Assembly (NCBI RefSeq): GCF_000691525.1 | Contig: NZ_JMDW01000007.1 | Coordinates: 112,502 to 176,501 of the forward strand | From: Mycolicibacterium neoaurum ATCC 25795 | Lineage (GTDB): Bacteria; Actinomycetota; Actinomycetes; Mycobacteriales; Mycobacteriaceae | DNA length: 64,000 nt | Reading direction: 5' to 3' | Shown: one piece after another, positions 7,713 through 15,230 of the stretch | Layout of the letters: each line of letters opens with the position of its first letter | Numbering within the stretch: the first letter of the stretch is position 1 | Notes under the pieces: generated by a model | Databases searched by the model: none | The model's input: the letters and a program-made list of their open reading frames with translations, nothing else | What the model was told of the DNA's origin: nothing | Program-made: the position numbers and the translations under genes

Positions 7713-8311
7713 CCCCCCTACGCAGGCGAGCGTTGCTGTTCTCGGCCCCGGTGGTGCTGATCCTGCTGCTCATCGCCTGTCGACTGGCGTGGACCGGCCT
7801 GGCCGAAGACGCGGCGGCGCAGAGGTTCTCGGCGGGTGTCGCCGCGGCGCGTGATGACCGGCTCGTCGAGGCCGAGGAGGACTTCGTCTCCGTGCTGGAT
7901 CGCGTCGATGACGGTAGATCCTGTGCGCTGAGAGTCGATCTGGTCCTGGTGCGTGAGACCCTCGGCGACCGGGCGGTCGTGGATGCCGAGGCCGATGACG
8001 CCCGCGAGCACTACCGCCGCGCCCGCGAGGTCGTCGTGCAGGCGCCGCGGGGATGCTTTGCCGAGAACACCGATGCCGATCCCGGTCGTCGGGAGGTTCG
8101 GGCGCAATCGGCGGCCCGGCTCGATGCCAAGATCGCTGCGCTGTCGCAACCGCTACCACCCGCTCCGCCGCCGCCTGCCGGTGCGCCGCCGCCGCTGACG
8201 ACAACCCCGGGCAGCGCATCGACCCCCGATGTCCAGGAGCGCCGACTGAATCCCGACGAGGGCGATCCGCTCGACCGTCTCGGTGACATCTTGCGCGATG
8301 CCTGGTCCTGA
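7709..8311 (+). CDS. TPR-like membrane-anchored protein, last gene of MoxR operon
   Basis: A 200-aa protein starting at GTG 7709 within the end of the previous gene. It has an N-terminal anchor (ALLFSAPVVLILLLIACRLA), a helical domain about residues 33-140 whose pattern (AAARDDRLVEAEEDFVSVLD) fits tetratricopeptide-like helices, and a Pro-rich C-terminal tail (PLPPAPPPPAGAPPPLTTTP). BatC/BatE-type TPR proteins often close MoxR-VWA operons, and this one probably has the same place. Two cysteines (in GRSCAL and PRGCFAE) may form a disulfide if the domain is extracytoplasmic. Confidence 0.72.
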   Translation: MTPLRRRALLFSAPVVLILLLIACRLAWTGLAEDAAAQRFSAGVAAARDDRLVEAEEDFVSVLDRVDDGRSCALRVDLVLVRETLGDRAVVDAEADDAREHYRRAREVVVQAPRGCFAENTDADPGRREVRAQSAARLDAKIAALSQPLPPAPPPPAGAPPPLTTTPGSASTPDVQERRLNPDEGDPLDRLGDILRDAWS

Positions 8312-8372
8312 TGGGGTACGCACCCATCGGGCGGGCGTGACACCGAAGGCCATGTCTGTAATGTTCATGAGC

Positions 8373-8378
8373 TACCGT
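8373..8378 (+). promoter_or_regulatory. -10 box, leaderless promoter of SDR gene
   Basis: TACCGT ends 6 nt before the ATG at 8385. It supports that ATG over the in-frame upstream ATGs at 8352-8367. Confidence 0.4.
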
Positions 8379-8384
8379 CGAGTG

Positions 8385-9224
8385 ATGGATACGGTAGCGG
8401 TGATCACCGGTGGGGCAGGCGGTATGGGCGTGGCGACGGCGAGGATCGTCGGACGCAACCAACACGTGGTGCTGGCTGACGTGAGGGCCGACCGACTCGA
8501 CGCTGCGACGGCAGCACTGGCGGAACTCGGTATCGCCGCGACCGGTGTCCATTGTGACGTGACGGACCGACAGGCCGTCGACGCGCTGTATGCCGCCGCG
8601 ACCGCCCTGGGTCCGGTGACGGCCGTCGTGCACACCGCAGGGGTCAGTCCTGCGATGGGCGATGCCGAATACATCATGCGCACCAACGTGTTCGGCACCG
8701 TTCACGTCAACGAGAAGTTCTATGCTGTCGCCGGATCGGGAGGCGCGATAGTGAACGTCGCATCGATGGCCGCGCACATCCTGCCCGAGTCCCTCATCCC
8801 GGTGGACCGGTTCCCGCGTGCGCTGCAGGATGAGCAGACGTTCCTCGCCGATGTGCTGCCCTCCTGCGATGTTGCCGGTGACAGCAGGCGTTCCGGCATC
8901 GCCTACGGCATCAGCAAGAACTTTGTGAAGTGGTACAGCAGTGCCAACGCCGAGCGCTTCAACGGCCGCGGTCTGCGCATCGTGTCGGTGTCTCCGGGAT
9001 CGGTCGACACCGAGATGGGCAGGCTGGAGGAGGCAGGCGGCGCCGGCGCTTTGGTCGCCGATGCCGCGGTGCCTCGGTGGGGCACGGCCGAGGAGATGGC
9101 GGAGCTGTTCGTGTTCTGCGTCAGTGACCGTGCGGGCTACCTCACCGGAACCGACATCCTCAACGACGGCGGTGTTGTTGCCTCGATCCGGGAGCGGGCT
9201 CGGGTCGGCGTACCCGGCACCTGA
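8385..9224 (+). CDS. SDR family oxidoreductase
   Basis: A 279-aa classical short-chain dehydrogenase/reductase. The cofactor motif TGGAGGMG is near residues 8-15, VVLADVRADRLD follows beta-2 (an Asp after beta-2 favours NAD(H)), HTAGVS stands for the usual NNAG, the catalytic Ser is in VNVASMAAH, and YGISKNF is the YxxxK pair. An insertion of about 40 residues between Ser and Tyr (LPESLIPVDRFPRAL onward) is longer than in classical family members and could form a substrate lid. The start at 8385 is supported by a -10 box 6 nt upstream. The substrate is unknown. Confidence 0.88.
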   Translation: MDTVAVITGGAGGMGVATARIVGRNQHVVLADVRADRLDAATAALAELGIAATGVHCDVTDRQAVDALYAAATALGPVTAVVHTAGVSPAMGDAEYIMRTNVFGTVHVNEKFYAVAGSGGAIVNVASMAAHILPESLIPVDRFPRALQDEQTFLADVLPSCDVAGDSRRSGIAYGISKNFVKWYSSANAERFNGRGLRIVSVSPGSVDTEMGRLEEAGGAGALVADAAVPRWGTAEEMAELFVFCVSDRAGYLTGTDILNDGGVVASIRERARVGVPGT

Positions 9225-9228
9225 ACAG

Positions 9229-9253
9229 GTGTAAAGCGCTCACTGCCAGGGTA
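9229..9253 (+). promoter_or_regulatory. SigF-like promoter candidate (topoisomerase IB gene)
   Basis: GTGT-N16-GGGTA, one mismatch from the mycobacterial SigF pattern GTTT-N15-17-GGGTA, ends 9 nt before the ATG at 9263. Confidence 0.4.
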
Positions 9254-9262
9254 ATAGGACGC

Positions 9263-10279
9263 ATGCGGTTGCGGCGGAGTGTTCTCGACGGTCCGGGTAT
9301 CACCCGGCTGCGCAAGGGCAAGGGCTTCACCTATCGGGGGCCCGACGGTGAACCGCTGGCGGACGCCGACCACTTGGCCCGCATCAAGGATCTGGTCATC
9401 CCGCCGGCCTGGCGCAAGGTGTGGATCAGCCCGTACGACAACGGTCATATCCAGGCGGTGGGCACCGATGCCGCGGGCCGCAGGCAATACCTGTACCACC
9501 AGGCATGGCAGGAAGAGCGTGCCGAGGAGAAATTCGACAGGGTGCTGGAGATGTCGACCGCGCTGCCCGCGTGGCGGGAGCGGATTGCCGCAGACCTCAC
9601 CGGGCGGGGACTGTCCCGCGATCGGGTGTTGGCCCTGGCGTTGCACCTTCTCGACCTCGGCTACTTCCGCGCCGGTGGCGAGCAATACGCCGAGGAGCAT
9701 GAATCCTACGGACTGGCGACCCTGCAGTGTGAGCACGTCACCCTGCGAAAGGGCGCTGTGGCCTTCGATTTCCCGGCCAAGAGCGGTGTACGCCGGATAT
9801 GGGAGATCGACGATCCGGAGGTACTGCGTGCCGTGCGCGCGCTGTTGCGTCGGGACGGCCGCGCCGATCGGTTGCTGGCGTGCCGCAACGGTTCGAACTG
9901 GGTCGATATTCACGCATCGGACCTCAACACGCGGTTCAAGGAGCTGGTCGGTGACGAGTACAGCGTGAAGGACCTGCGTACCTGGCACGGTACGGTCCTG
10001 GCGGCAGCCGCTTTCGCCGAGGCCGATCCGGGTGAGACCGAACGCAAACGCAAGCGCGCGGTGTCTGGGGTGATGAAACAGGTATCCGAGGAGTTGGGCA
10101 ACACCCCGGCGGTGGCGCGTAGCTCATATGTCGACCCGCGCGTGGTCACCGGTTACGAGCACGGCGTCACGATCGCCGCCGCGGCCAGACGCGCAGCGCG
10201 AGAAAAGGACCGGGCTGCCGGTGTGGCCATCCTGGAGAAGGCGACCCGCAGCCTGGTCCGCAAGGTCGCCAAGGGCTGA
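9263..10279 (+). CDS. DNA topoisomerase IB
   Basis: A 338-aa protein of the bacterial/poxvirus type IB topoisomerase family, which relaxes supercoils through a 3'-phosphotyrosyl intermediate. The N-terminal domain carries the family start (GPGITRLRKGKGFTYRGPDG; IPPAWRKVWISPYDNGHIQA). In the catalytic domain, RAGGEQYAEEHESYGLATL contains the first Arg, VKDLRTWHGT carries the second catalytic Arg and the His, and SSYVDP holds the nucleophilic Tyr. Length matches the family. It is followed by a Rho-N-like protein gene 41 nt downstream and preceded by a SigF-like promoter, suggesting a stress role. Confidence 0.94.
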   Translation: MRLRRSVLDGPGITRLRKGKGFTYRGPDGEPLADADHLARIKDLVIPPAWRKVWISPYDNGHIQAVGTDAAGRRQYLYHQAWQEERAEEKFDRVLEMSTALPAWRERIAADLTGRGLSRDRVLALALHLLDLGYFRAGGEQYAEEHESYGLATLQCEHVTLRKGAVAFDFPAKSGVRRIWEIDDPEVLRAVRALLRRDGRADRLLACRNGSNWVDIHASDLNTRFKELVGDEYSVKDLRTWHGTVLAAAAFAEADPGETERKRKRAVSGVMKQVSEELGNTPAVARSSYVDPRVVTGYEHGVTIAAAARRAAREKDRAAGVAILEKATRSLVRKVAKG

Positions 10280-10286
10280 CGGTCCC

Positions 10287-10311
10287 GTTTCACCCGGCTT
10301 GTCGCCGGGAA
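10287..10311 (+). promoter_or_regulatory. SigF-like promoter candidate (Rho-N-like gene)
   Basis: GTTT-N16-GGGAA ends 9 nt before the ATG at 10321. The -35 element is perfect and the -10 has A for T. Confidence 0.4.
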
Positions 10312-10320
10312 TCCCACCGC

Positions 10321-10578
10321 ATGCCGAATTCATCGATCAAGAACGAGAAAATGTACGAAGACCTGCGAGATCAGGGAAATTCGAAGGAGAAAGCGGCGCG
10401 GATCTCCAATGCGGTCGCCGCGCGGGGTAAGTCCGCGGTGGCACGCAAAGGGGGCAAGTCCGGGTCCTACGAGGACTGGAACGTCGCCGATCTGAAGAAG
10501 CGCGCCAAGGAGCTGGGTATGACCGGATACTCCAAACTGACCAAGGACAAGCTGGTCGACAAGCTTCGTAATCACTGA
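10321..10578 (+). CDS. Rho-N/SAP-like small nucleic-acid-binding protein
   Basis: An 85-aa highly basic protein. The first half (KNEKMYEDLRDQGNSKEKAA, RISNAVAARGKS) is the DUF7218-like helical segment seen in small actinobacterial stress proteins. The second half (YEDWNVADLKKRAKELGMTG, then YSKLTKDKLVDKLRNH) is a Rho termination factor N-terminal / SAP-like helix-extended loop-helix motif that binds nucleic acid. It sits just behind topoisomerase IB with its own SigF-like promoter. Its end overlaps the end of the convergent nucleotidyltransferase gene by 7 nt. A role in nucleoid protection is inference. Confidence 0.85.
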   Translation: MPNSSIKNEKMYEDLRDQGNSKEKAARISNAVAARGKSAVARKGGKSGSYEDWNVADLKKRAKELGMTGYSKLTKDKLVDKLRNH

Positions 10579-11120
10579 CCGGTCAGGCCGAGACGGTCGG
10601 CAAGGACGAGGAAGGCGACCGCGTAATCGTTGTGCGCCGTCGCGTCACGCAACTCGCTCCAGCACACCTGCTCGCGCACCGCACGAACCGGTGGGAGCAG
10701 TGCTGCGAAATCGCAATGATGTTCGTTCAGGGCACGCAGCTTCTGGGTGAGCACGACGGTGACCGGCAGGACGGGCATCCGGATCGCCAGCACATCACAC
10801 GGCTCGGCACGGTGGAGCAGCTCGGCGGTCACGGGTTCGGCGTTGACGCGGTGCAGCACGTCGACCAGCGCGCCGCCCAGGTACGCCTTGAACAACCAAT
10901 CCTCGGGCGGACGTTCGATGTCGAAACCCGCCTTGTCGAGGGTGTGCGCCGCGGCGTCGGCATCCTTTTCGGCTACCACGAAGTCGACATCGTGCACGGG
11001 CTCCGGCCCGCCTGCCACCCACAGCGCGAAACTTCCCGCCAATGCGAAATCGGGTCCCTGCTCCTTGAGCGCCGACCCGGCGGCACGCATGGCCGCGCGC
11101 AGCTCCTCATGTGTCGACAT
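10572..11120 (-). CDS. Nucleotidyltransferase-fold protein
   Basis: A 182-aa protein with a minimal nucleotidyltransferase core: FALAGSFALWVAGG gives the G-S helix and HDVDFVVAE the D-x-D metal ligands, followed by ALVDVLHRV as the third strand. It resembles the AbiEii/MNT-like group, but no antitoxin partner lies next to it, so a toxin role is not supported. The start is uncertain: ATG 11120 is used, and ATG 11138 would leave only 5 nt to the divergent phosphatase-family gene. Confidence 0.7.
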   Translation of the reverse strand: MSTHEELRAAMRAAGSALKEQGPDFALAGSFALWVAGGPEPVHDVDFVVAEKDADAAAHTLDKAGFDIERPPEDWLFKAYLGGALVDVLHRVNAEPVTAELLHRAEPCDVLAIRMPVLPVTVVLTQKLRALNEHHCDFAALLPPVRAVREQVCWSELRDATAHNDYAVAFLVLADRLGLTGQ

Positions 11121-11143
11121 GCGATGCTGGGTACCCATTGAAC

Positions 11144-11908
11144 ATGCGGATCGCCACTTTCAACATTCTGCACGGGCGCACCGTCGGAGACGGCGTACAC
11201 CCGGAGCGCCTGGCTGAGTGCATCAAACGCCTCGACCCGGACATCCTGGCGCTGCAGGAGGTCGACCTCGAACAACTTCGATCAGGCCGCTCCGATCTCA
11301 CTGCGGTGGCCGCGGAGGCGATGGGTGCGGTGGCGCACCAGTTCGTCGCCGCGATCGCGGGCACTCCAGGTGCGACGTGGATGGCGGCCGACGGTGCCGA
11401 ACAGCCTGGGACCGCGGCGTACGGTATCGCCTTGCTGTCCCGATACCCGGCCATCAGTTGGCAGGTGGTCAGAATGCCCCGCATCCCGGTGCGATTTCCG
11501 CTGTACCTTCCGGATCCGAAAAAGGTCGTGCTGGTGAAGGAGGAACCGCGCGCTGCCGTGATCGCGGCGCTGGACACGCCGCTGGGGCCGATATCGGTTG
11601 CCAATACCCATCTCTCCTTCGTCCCGGGATGGAACCGTCGGCAGCTGCGCCGCTTGGTCCGTGATCTGCGGGGTCTGCCCGGCCCGCGGATCCTGACCGG
11701 CGACCTGAACCTGACTCCCGAAGCGGTCGCCCGCAGCACCGGCTTCCGATCGTTGGCGAGTGCCGCGACGTTTCCCGCGGACGCCCCGACCAAGCAGCTC
11801 GACCACATCCTCACCGACGATGCCGCACTGCGCGCGCACTTTGCCGACGCCCCGGCCGTCGAGCTGTCCGATCACCGTCCGCTGGTCGTCGATATCGCCC
11901 TCGGTTAG
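11144..11908 (+). CDS. Endonuclease/exonuclease/phosphatase family protein
   Basis: A 254-aa protein of the EEP superfamily (Mg2+-dependent phosphodiesterases such as exonuclease III, DNase I and sphingomyelinase). All core motifs are visible: RIATFNILHG at the start, LALQEVD (catalytic Glu), TGDLNLTP (Asp/Asn), QLDHILTDD, and LSDHRPLVVDI with the final Asp-His. No signal peptide, so it is cytoplasmic. Substrate (nucleic acid or phospho-metabolite) cannot be decided. It overlaps the convergent small acidic gene by 4 nt at their stop codons. Confidence 0.88.
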   Translation: MRIATFNILHGRTVGDGVHPERLAECIKRLDPDILALQEVDLEQLRSGRSDLTAVAAEAMGAVAHQFVAAIAGTPGATWMAADGAEQPGTAAYGIALLSRYPAISWQVVRMPRIPVRFPLYLPDPKKVVLVKEEPRAAVIAALDTPLGPISVANTHLSFVPGWNRRQLRRLVRDLRGLPGPRILTGDLNLTPEAVARSTGFRSLASAATFPADAPTKQLDHILTDDAALRAHFADAPAVELSDHRPLVVDIALG

Positions 11909-12090
11909 TCGTCCTCGCTGCGCGCTTCGGCTCCGGTCTGCCCGGAGTCGAAATCGTCATCGGAAAAGGTGCGTCCCACATAGGAGCCGCCGTCATCGCC
12001 GTCGGCGCGTGACCCGGCAACCTTGGGGTCATCGTCGACGTCGGACTCGCCGTGCTCAGACTCGCGCTTTTCGGGATCTGGGGCTGTCAT
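11905..12090 (-). CDS. Small conserved acidic protein
   Basis: A 61-aa hydrophilic, Asp/Glu-rich protein (DVDDDPKVAGSRADGDDGGS, then YVGRTFSDDDFDSGQTGAEA). It looks intrinsically disordered, with no membrane segment or cysteine. I recall similar short acidic proteins in mycobacteria but know no function. A GGGGGT stretch precedes the ATG at 12090; an upstream GTG at 12096 is possible. A minus-strand GATT-N15-GGGTA promoter (12101-12124) suggests SigF control shared with its divergent neighbour. Confidence 0.65.
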   Translation of the reverse strand: MTAPDPEKRESEHGESDVDDDPKVAGSRADGDDGGSYVGRTFSDDDFDSGQTGAEARSEDD

Positions 12091-12100
12091 CGGCACCGGA

Positions 12101-12124
12101 TACCCCCTATGACGTAGGCCAATC
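12101..12124 (-). promoter_or_regulatory. SigF-like promoter candidate, minus strand
   Basis: GATT-N15-GGGTA read on the minus strand, ending 10 nt before the ATG at 12090. One mismatch in the -35. Confidence 0.35.
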
Positions 12125-12140
12125 GGCAGCTGCCAACCAG

Positions 12141-12164
12141 GGTTAACGGGAGCAAAAACGGGAA
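12141..12164 (+). promoter_or_regulatory. SigF-like promoter candidate, plus strand
   Basis: GGTT-N15-GGGAA, ending 11 nt before the ATG at 12176. Related to the SigF pattern with changes in both boxes. Confidence 0.3.
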
Positions 12165-12175
12165 CGTAAGGCGCT

Positions 12176-12364
12176 ATGGCTACTTATCGAGTTCTGAACC
12201 CACACGGCGACGTGGTCGACACCAAAGACATCGAGAGCGCGCAGGATGCACACGCCTGGTTCGTCGATTCCAAGGCAGACAATTCCGAACTCGGATGGCG
12301 CATGGAGGTCAAATCCGATGACGGCTGGGCCTTCTTCGATGACAGTGAGGGCTCGCCGGACTGA
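12176..12364 (+). CDS. Small conserved hypothetical protein
   Basis: A 62-aa soluble protein (MATYRVLNPHGDVVDTKDIE; GWRMEVKSDDGWAFFDDSEG). A GTAAGG ribosome-binding site lies 5 nt before the ATG. It has the look of a single small alpha/beta domain; no motif I can name. The SigF-type promoter candidate and the neighbours (topoisomerase IB, Rho-N-like, FAD-Rieske enzyme) point to a general-stress protein, which is inference. Confidence 0.68.
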   Translation: MATYRVLNPHGDVVDTKDIESAQDAHAWFVDSKADNSELGWRMEVKSDDGWAFFDDSEGSPD

Positions 12365-12381
12365 TACGGAGCGGCAACGCC

Positions 12382-12405
12382 GTTTGCGTCTCGCGTCTTC
12401 GGGTA
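12382..12405 (+). promoter_or_regulatory. SigF promoter (consensus match)
   Basis: GTTT (12382-12385), 15-nt spacer, GGGTA (12401-12405): an exact match to the mycobacterial SigF pattern, 10 nt before the ATG at 12416. Confidence 0.65.
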
Positions 12406-12415
12406 TCGCGGCCCG

Positions 12416-13912
12416 ATGACATCGCTATGGTTGGACGGCCGCGTCGAAGCCGTTGATCCGAACGTCCCGCTGAAAGATGACACATTCGACGTCGCGGTGG
12501 TCGGCGCCGGTATCACCGGCCTGACCACCGCGCTGTTGTTGGCGCGGGCAGGCAAGAAGGTGGTGGTGCTCGAAGCCCGCCACGTCGGGGCCGCCACCAC
12601 CGGGAACACCACCGGCAAGGTCAGCCTGCTGCAGGGCACCAAGCTGTCCAGGATCAGGTCCCAACACGACGACCGGGTGCTGCGCGACTATGTCGAGGGC
12701 AACACCGAGGGACGCGACTGGCTACTGCACTACATGGACGCCCACGGGCTCAGCGTGCAGCGCGAGGACGCCTACACCTACGCTCAGTTCGAAGCCGGAA
12801 TCGACTCGGCCCGAGCCGAACTCGCTGCCTGCCGAGCCGCCGGACTACCGGCCGAATGGGTGGACTCTGCCGATGTGCCCTTCCCGTTCGCCGGTGGGGT
12901 GCGGCTGCCGGAGCAGGCCCAGATCGATCCCATCCCGCTGCTGGACAGCTTCGTCGTCGAGCTCGAGCAGCACGGTGGCACGCTGGTTCAGGGCGCGCGG
13001 GTGCGATCGGTGTCGGTGGGCACACCGGTCCGGCTGCGCATCGACCGCGCAGGTGAATCCTCGATGGTGACCGCTGCGCACTGCATCCTGGCGACCGGCG
13101 TTCCGATCCTGGACCGCGGTGGCTTCTTCGCAAAGGTCAGTCCGCATCGATCCTATTGTGTCGCTTTCGACGTGCCCGGTGACATCACTCGCCCCATGTT
13201 CCTGTCCACGGACTCGCCGTCCCGATCGGTGCGCTATGCCCCGACCCCGGGAGGAGATCTGCTCATCGTCGGCGGCGGTAGCCACACTGTCGGCAGGGCC
13301 CGGGACGCGGCCGGTGGGGTGAGCGAGCTGGTGCACTGGGCCAAACAGCATTTCCCGGGTGCCGTGCAGACCCACTATTGGTCTGCACAGGACTATTCGC
13401 CGATCGACGAATTGCCCTATGCGGGACCGATTCTTCCCGGCACCCGGCATATATGGGTCGCCACCGGATTCGACAAATGGGGTATGACGAACGGGATCGC
13501 TGCGGCACTTGCACTGTCCGGACAGATTCTCGGTGGGCACATGCCGTGGGCCGGCGCTTTCGCCGCATGGAGCCCACACGAACTGACCGGACTGTCGACC
13601 GCGCTGAAGCACAACCTCTCGGTGGGCTATCACCTGGCCAAGGGGTGGGTCGAACCCGTTACCCGGCATGCCGAGCCCGACGAGGGCCACGGCGTGGTGT
13701 CCGGACCGCCATGGCGCCTGCACGCCGACAGTGTCGTCGACGGGATTCGGCGAACGGTGTCGCCGGTGTGCCCGCACCTCGGCGGCATCGTGTCCTGGAA
13801 CGACGCCGACTGCGCATGGGAATGCCCCCTGCACGGATCCCGATTCGCGCCGGATGGAACCCTACTTGAGGGTCCGGCCACCCGAGGCCTGACAGCACAA
13901 GGGCATTCTTGA
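12416..13912 (+). CDS. FAD-dependent oxidoreductase with C-terminal Rieske domain
   Basis: A 498-aa fusion. Residues about 24-380 are a DAO-type flavoprotein: VAVVGAGITGLTTALLLARA is the dinucleotide fold, TTGNTTGKVSLLQG follows, and IWVATGFDKWGMTNG is the C-terminal FAD contact. Residues about 415-490 are a Rieske [2Fe-2S] domain with ligands CPHLGG and CPLHGS spaced by 16 residues. This fusion family is common in bacteria, with substrate undefined; the Rieske cluster probably passes electrons to or from the flavin. It has a perfect SigF-type promoter and shares the locus with an alcohol dehydrogenase that carries the same promoter. Confidence 0.92.
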   Translation: MTSLWLDGRVEAVDPNVPLKDDTFDVAVVGAGITGLTTALLLARAGKKVVVLEARHVGAATTGNTTGKVSLLQGTKLSRIRSQHDDRVLRDYVEGNTEGRDWLLHYMDAHGLSVQREDAYTYAQFEAGIDSARAELAACRAAGLPAEWVDSADVPFPFAGGVRLPEQAQIDPIPLLDSFVVELEQHGGTLVQGARVRSVSVGTPVRLRIDRAGESSMVTAAHCILATGVPILDRGGFFAKVSPHRSYCVAFDVPGDITRPMFLSTDSPSRSVRYAPTPGGDLLIVGGGSHTVGRARDAAGGVSELVHWAKQHFPGAVQTHYWSAQDYSPIDELPYAGPILPGTRHIWVATGFDKWGMTNGIAAALALSGQILGGHMPWAGAFAAWSPHELTGLSTALKHNLSVGYHLAKGWVEPVTRHAEPDEGHGVVSGPPWRLHADSVVDGIRRTVSPVCPHLGGIVSWNDADCAWECPLHGSRFAPDGTLLEGPATRGLTAQGHS

Positions 13913-13922
13913 GACCTGACCC

Positions 13923-13946
13923 GTTTCGGGCGGTGGCTCCCGGGTA
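13923..13946 (+). promoter_or_regulatory. SigF promoter (consensus match)
   Basis: GTTT (13923-13926), 15-nt spacer, GGGTA (13942-13946): second exact match in 1.6 kb, 11 nt before the ATG at 13958. Confidence 0.65.
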
Positions 13947-13957
13947 TCGCCTGCTGC

Positions 13958-15136
13958 ATGAAAGCTGTCACCTGGCAAGGAAAACGCGATGTTCGGGTCG
14001 AACAGGTACCCGACCCGAAGATCGAACAGCCGACCGATGCGATAATCGAGGTCACCTCCACCAATATCTGCGGCTCCGATCTGCACCTCTACGAGGTGTT
14101 GGGCGCCTTCATGAATCCGGGTGACATCCTCGGCCACGAGCCGATGGGGATCGTGCGGGAGGTCGGCGCCGATGTCCCCAATCTCAAGGTCGGCGACCGG
14201 GTGGTGGTGCCGTTCCAGATCTCGTGCGGCTCCTGCTACATGTGCGATCTGGACCTCTATACACAGTGCGAGACAACTCAGGTACGCGAGCACGGCATGG
14301 GGGCGGCACTATTCGGGTACTCGGAGCTCTACGGGCAGGTACCGGGTGGTCAGGCCGAACTGCTGAGAGTGCCGCAGGCACAGTTCACCCACATCAAGGT
14401 GCCCGAGGGGCCGCCGGATTCGCGGTTCGTGTATTTGTCCGACGTCCTGCCGACCGCCTGGCAGGCGGTGGCCTATGCGGGCATCCCTGAGGGTGGTTCG
14501 GTGACGGTGCTCGGCCTGGGGCCCATCGGAGACATGGCTGCCCGGATCGCAGCCCACCTGGGTTACGACGTCATCGCGGTGGATCGGGTGCCCGAACGTC
14601 TCGCGCGTGCCCAACAGCGTGGGCTGCGGACTCTCGACCTCGAACAGAACCCGGATCTGGGTGAAGCCATCCGGGAGCTCACCGGTGGTCGCGGCACCGA
14701 CTCGGTGATCGACGCCGTCGGTATGGAAGCGCACGGTTCGCCGATAGCCAAAGTGGCACAACAGGTCAGCGGGCTGCTACCGGATGCTTTGGCCAAGCCG
14801 CTGCTGGAGAAGGCGGGCGTCGATCGGCTGGACGCGCTGTTTTCCGCGATCGACATCGTCCGCCGCGGCGGCACGATATCGCTGATCGGTGTGTACGGCG
14901 GCATGGCCGACCCGATGCCGATGCTGACGTTGTTCGACAAGCAGGTCCAGCTTCGGATGGGCCAGGCCAATGTCAAGAAATGGGTGGACGACATCATGCC
15001 GCTGCTCGACGACGAGGACCCGCTCGGCGTCGACACCTTCGCCACCCACGTGCTGCCACTCGATCAGGCGCCGCATGCCTATGACATCTTCCAGCGCAAG
15101 GCCGACGGCGCGGTGAAGGTGATTCTCACGCCCTGA
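13958..15136 (+). CDS. Zinc-dependent alcohol dehydrogenase (formaldehyde dehydrogenase-like)
   Basis: A 392-aa medium-chain dehydrogenase. CGSDLHLYE and GHEPMGIVREVG supply the catalytic zinc ligands. The structural-zinc loop is CGSCYMCDLDLYTQC, with four Cys. VTVLGLGPIGDMAARIA is the Rossmann motif and VIAVDRVPERL carries the Asp after beta-2 that selects NAD. A long insertion after VIDAVGMEAHGSP is typical of the glutathione-independent formaldehyde dehydrogenase branch, but the true substrate may be another aldehyde or alcohol. It is preceded by a consensus SigF promoter and followed by a strong terminator. Confidence 0.9.
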   Translation: MKAVTWQGKRDVRVEQVPDPKIEQPTDAIIEVTSTNICGSDLHLYEVLGAFMNPGDILGHEPMGIVREVGADVPNLKVGDRVVVPFQISCGSCYMCDLDLYTQCETTQVREHGMGAALFGYSELYGQVPGGQAELLRVPQAQFTHIKVPEGPPDSRFVYLSDVLPTAWQAVAYAGIPEGGSVTVLGLGPIGDMAARIAAHLGYDVIAVDRVPERLARAQQRGLRTLDLEQNPDLGEAIRELTGGRGTDSVIDAVGMEAHGSPIAKVAQQVSGLLPDALAKPLLEKAGVDRLDALFSAIDIVRRGGTISLIGVYGGMADPMPMLTLFDKQVQLRMGQANVKKWVDDIMPLLDDEDPLGVDTFATHVLPLDQAPHAYDIFQRKADGAVKVILTP

Positions 15137-15149
15137 GTAGTGACAACAC

Positions 15150-15180
15150 ATCGGCCCGGCGCACCCAGCGCCGGGCCGAT
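15150..15180. terminator. Rho-independent-type terminator
   Basis: Perfect 13-bp stem (15150-15162 with 15168-15180) and 5-nt loop, 14 nt after the alcohol dehydrogenase stop, followed by TTGTG. Very stable GC-rich hairpin. Confidence 0.8.
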
Positions 15181-15230
15181 TTGTGTACGCCGGTGCCGAT
15201 GTGGGTACGGTACGGCTGTCCGGGGGATCG

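Noticed and set aside
10572..11120. Toxin of an abortive-infection or MNT/HEPN pair
   Set aside because: The nucleotidyltransferase fold is present, but no antitoxin or HEPN partner gene lies on either side.
15203..15207. GGGTA at 15203 as a SigF promoter for the glycoside hydrolase
   Set aside because: The -35 is only GTGT, lies next to the terminator, and the distance to the ATG at 15231 is longer than in the clear cases.
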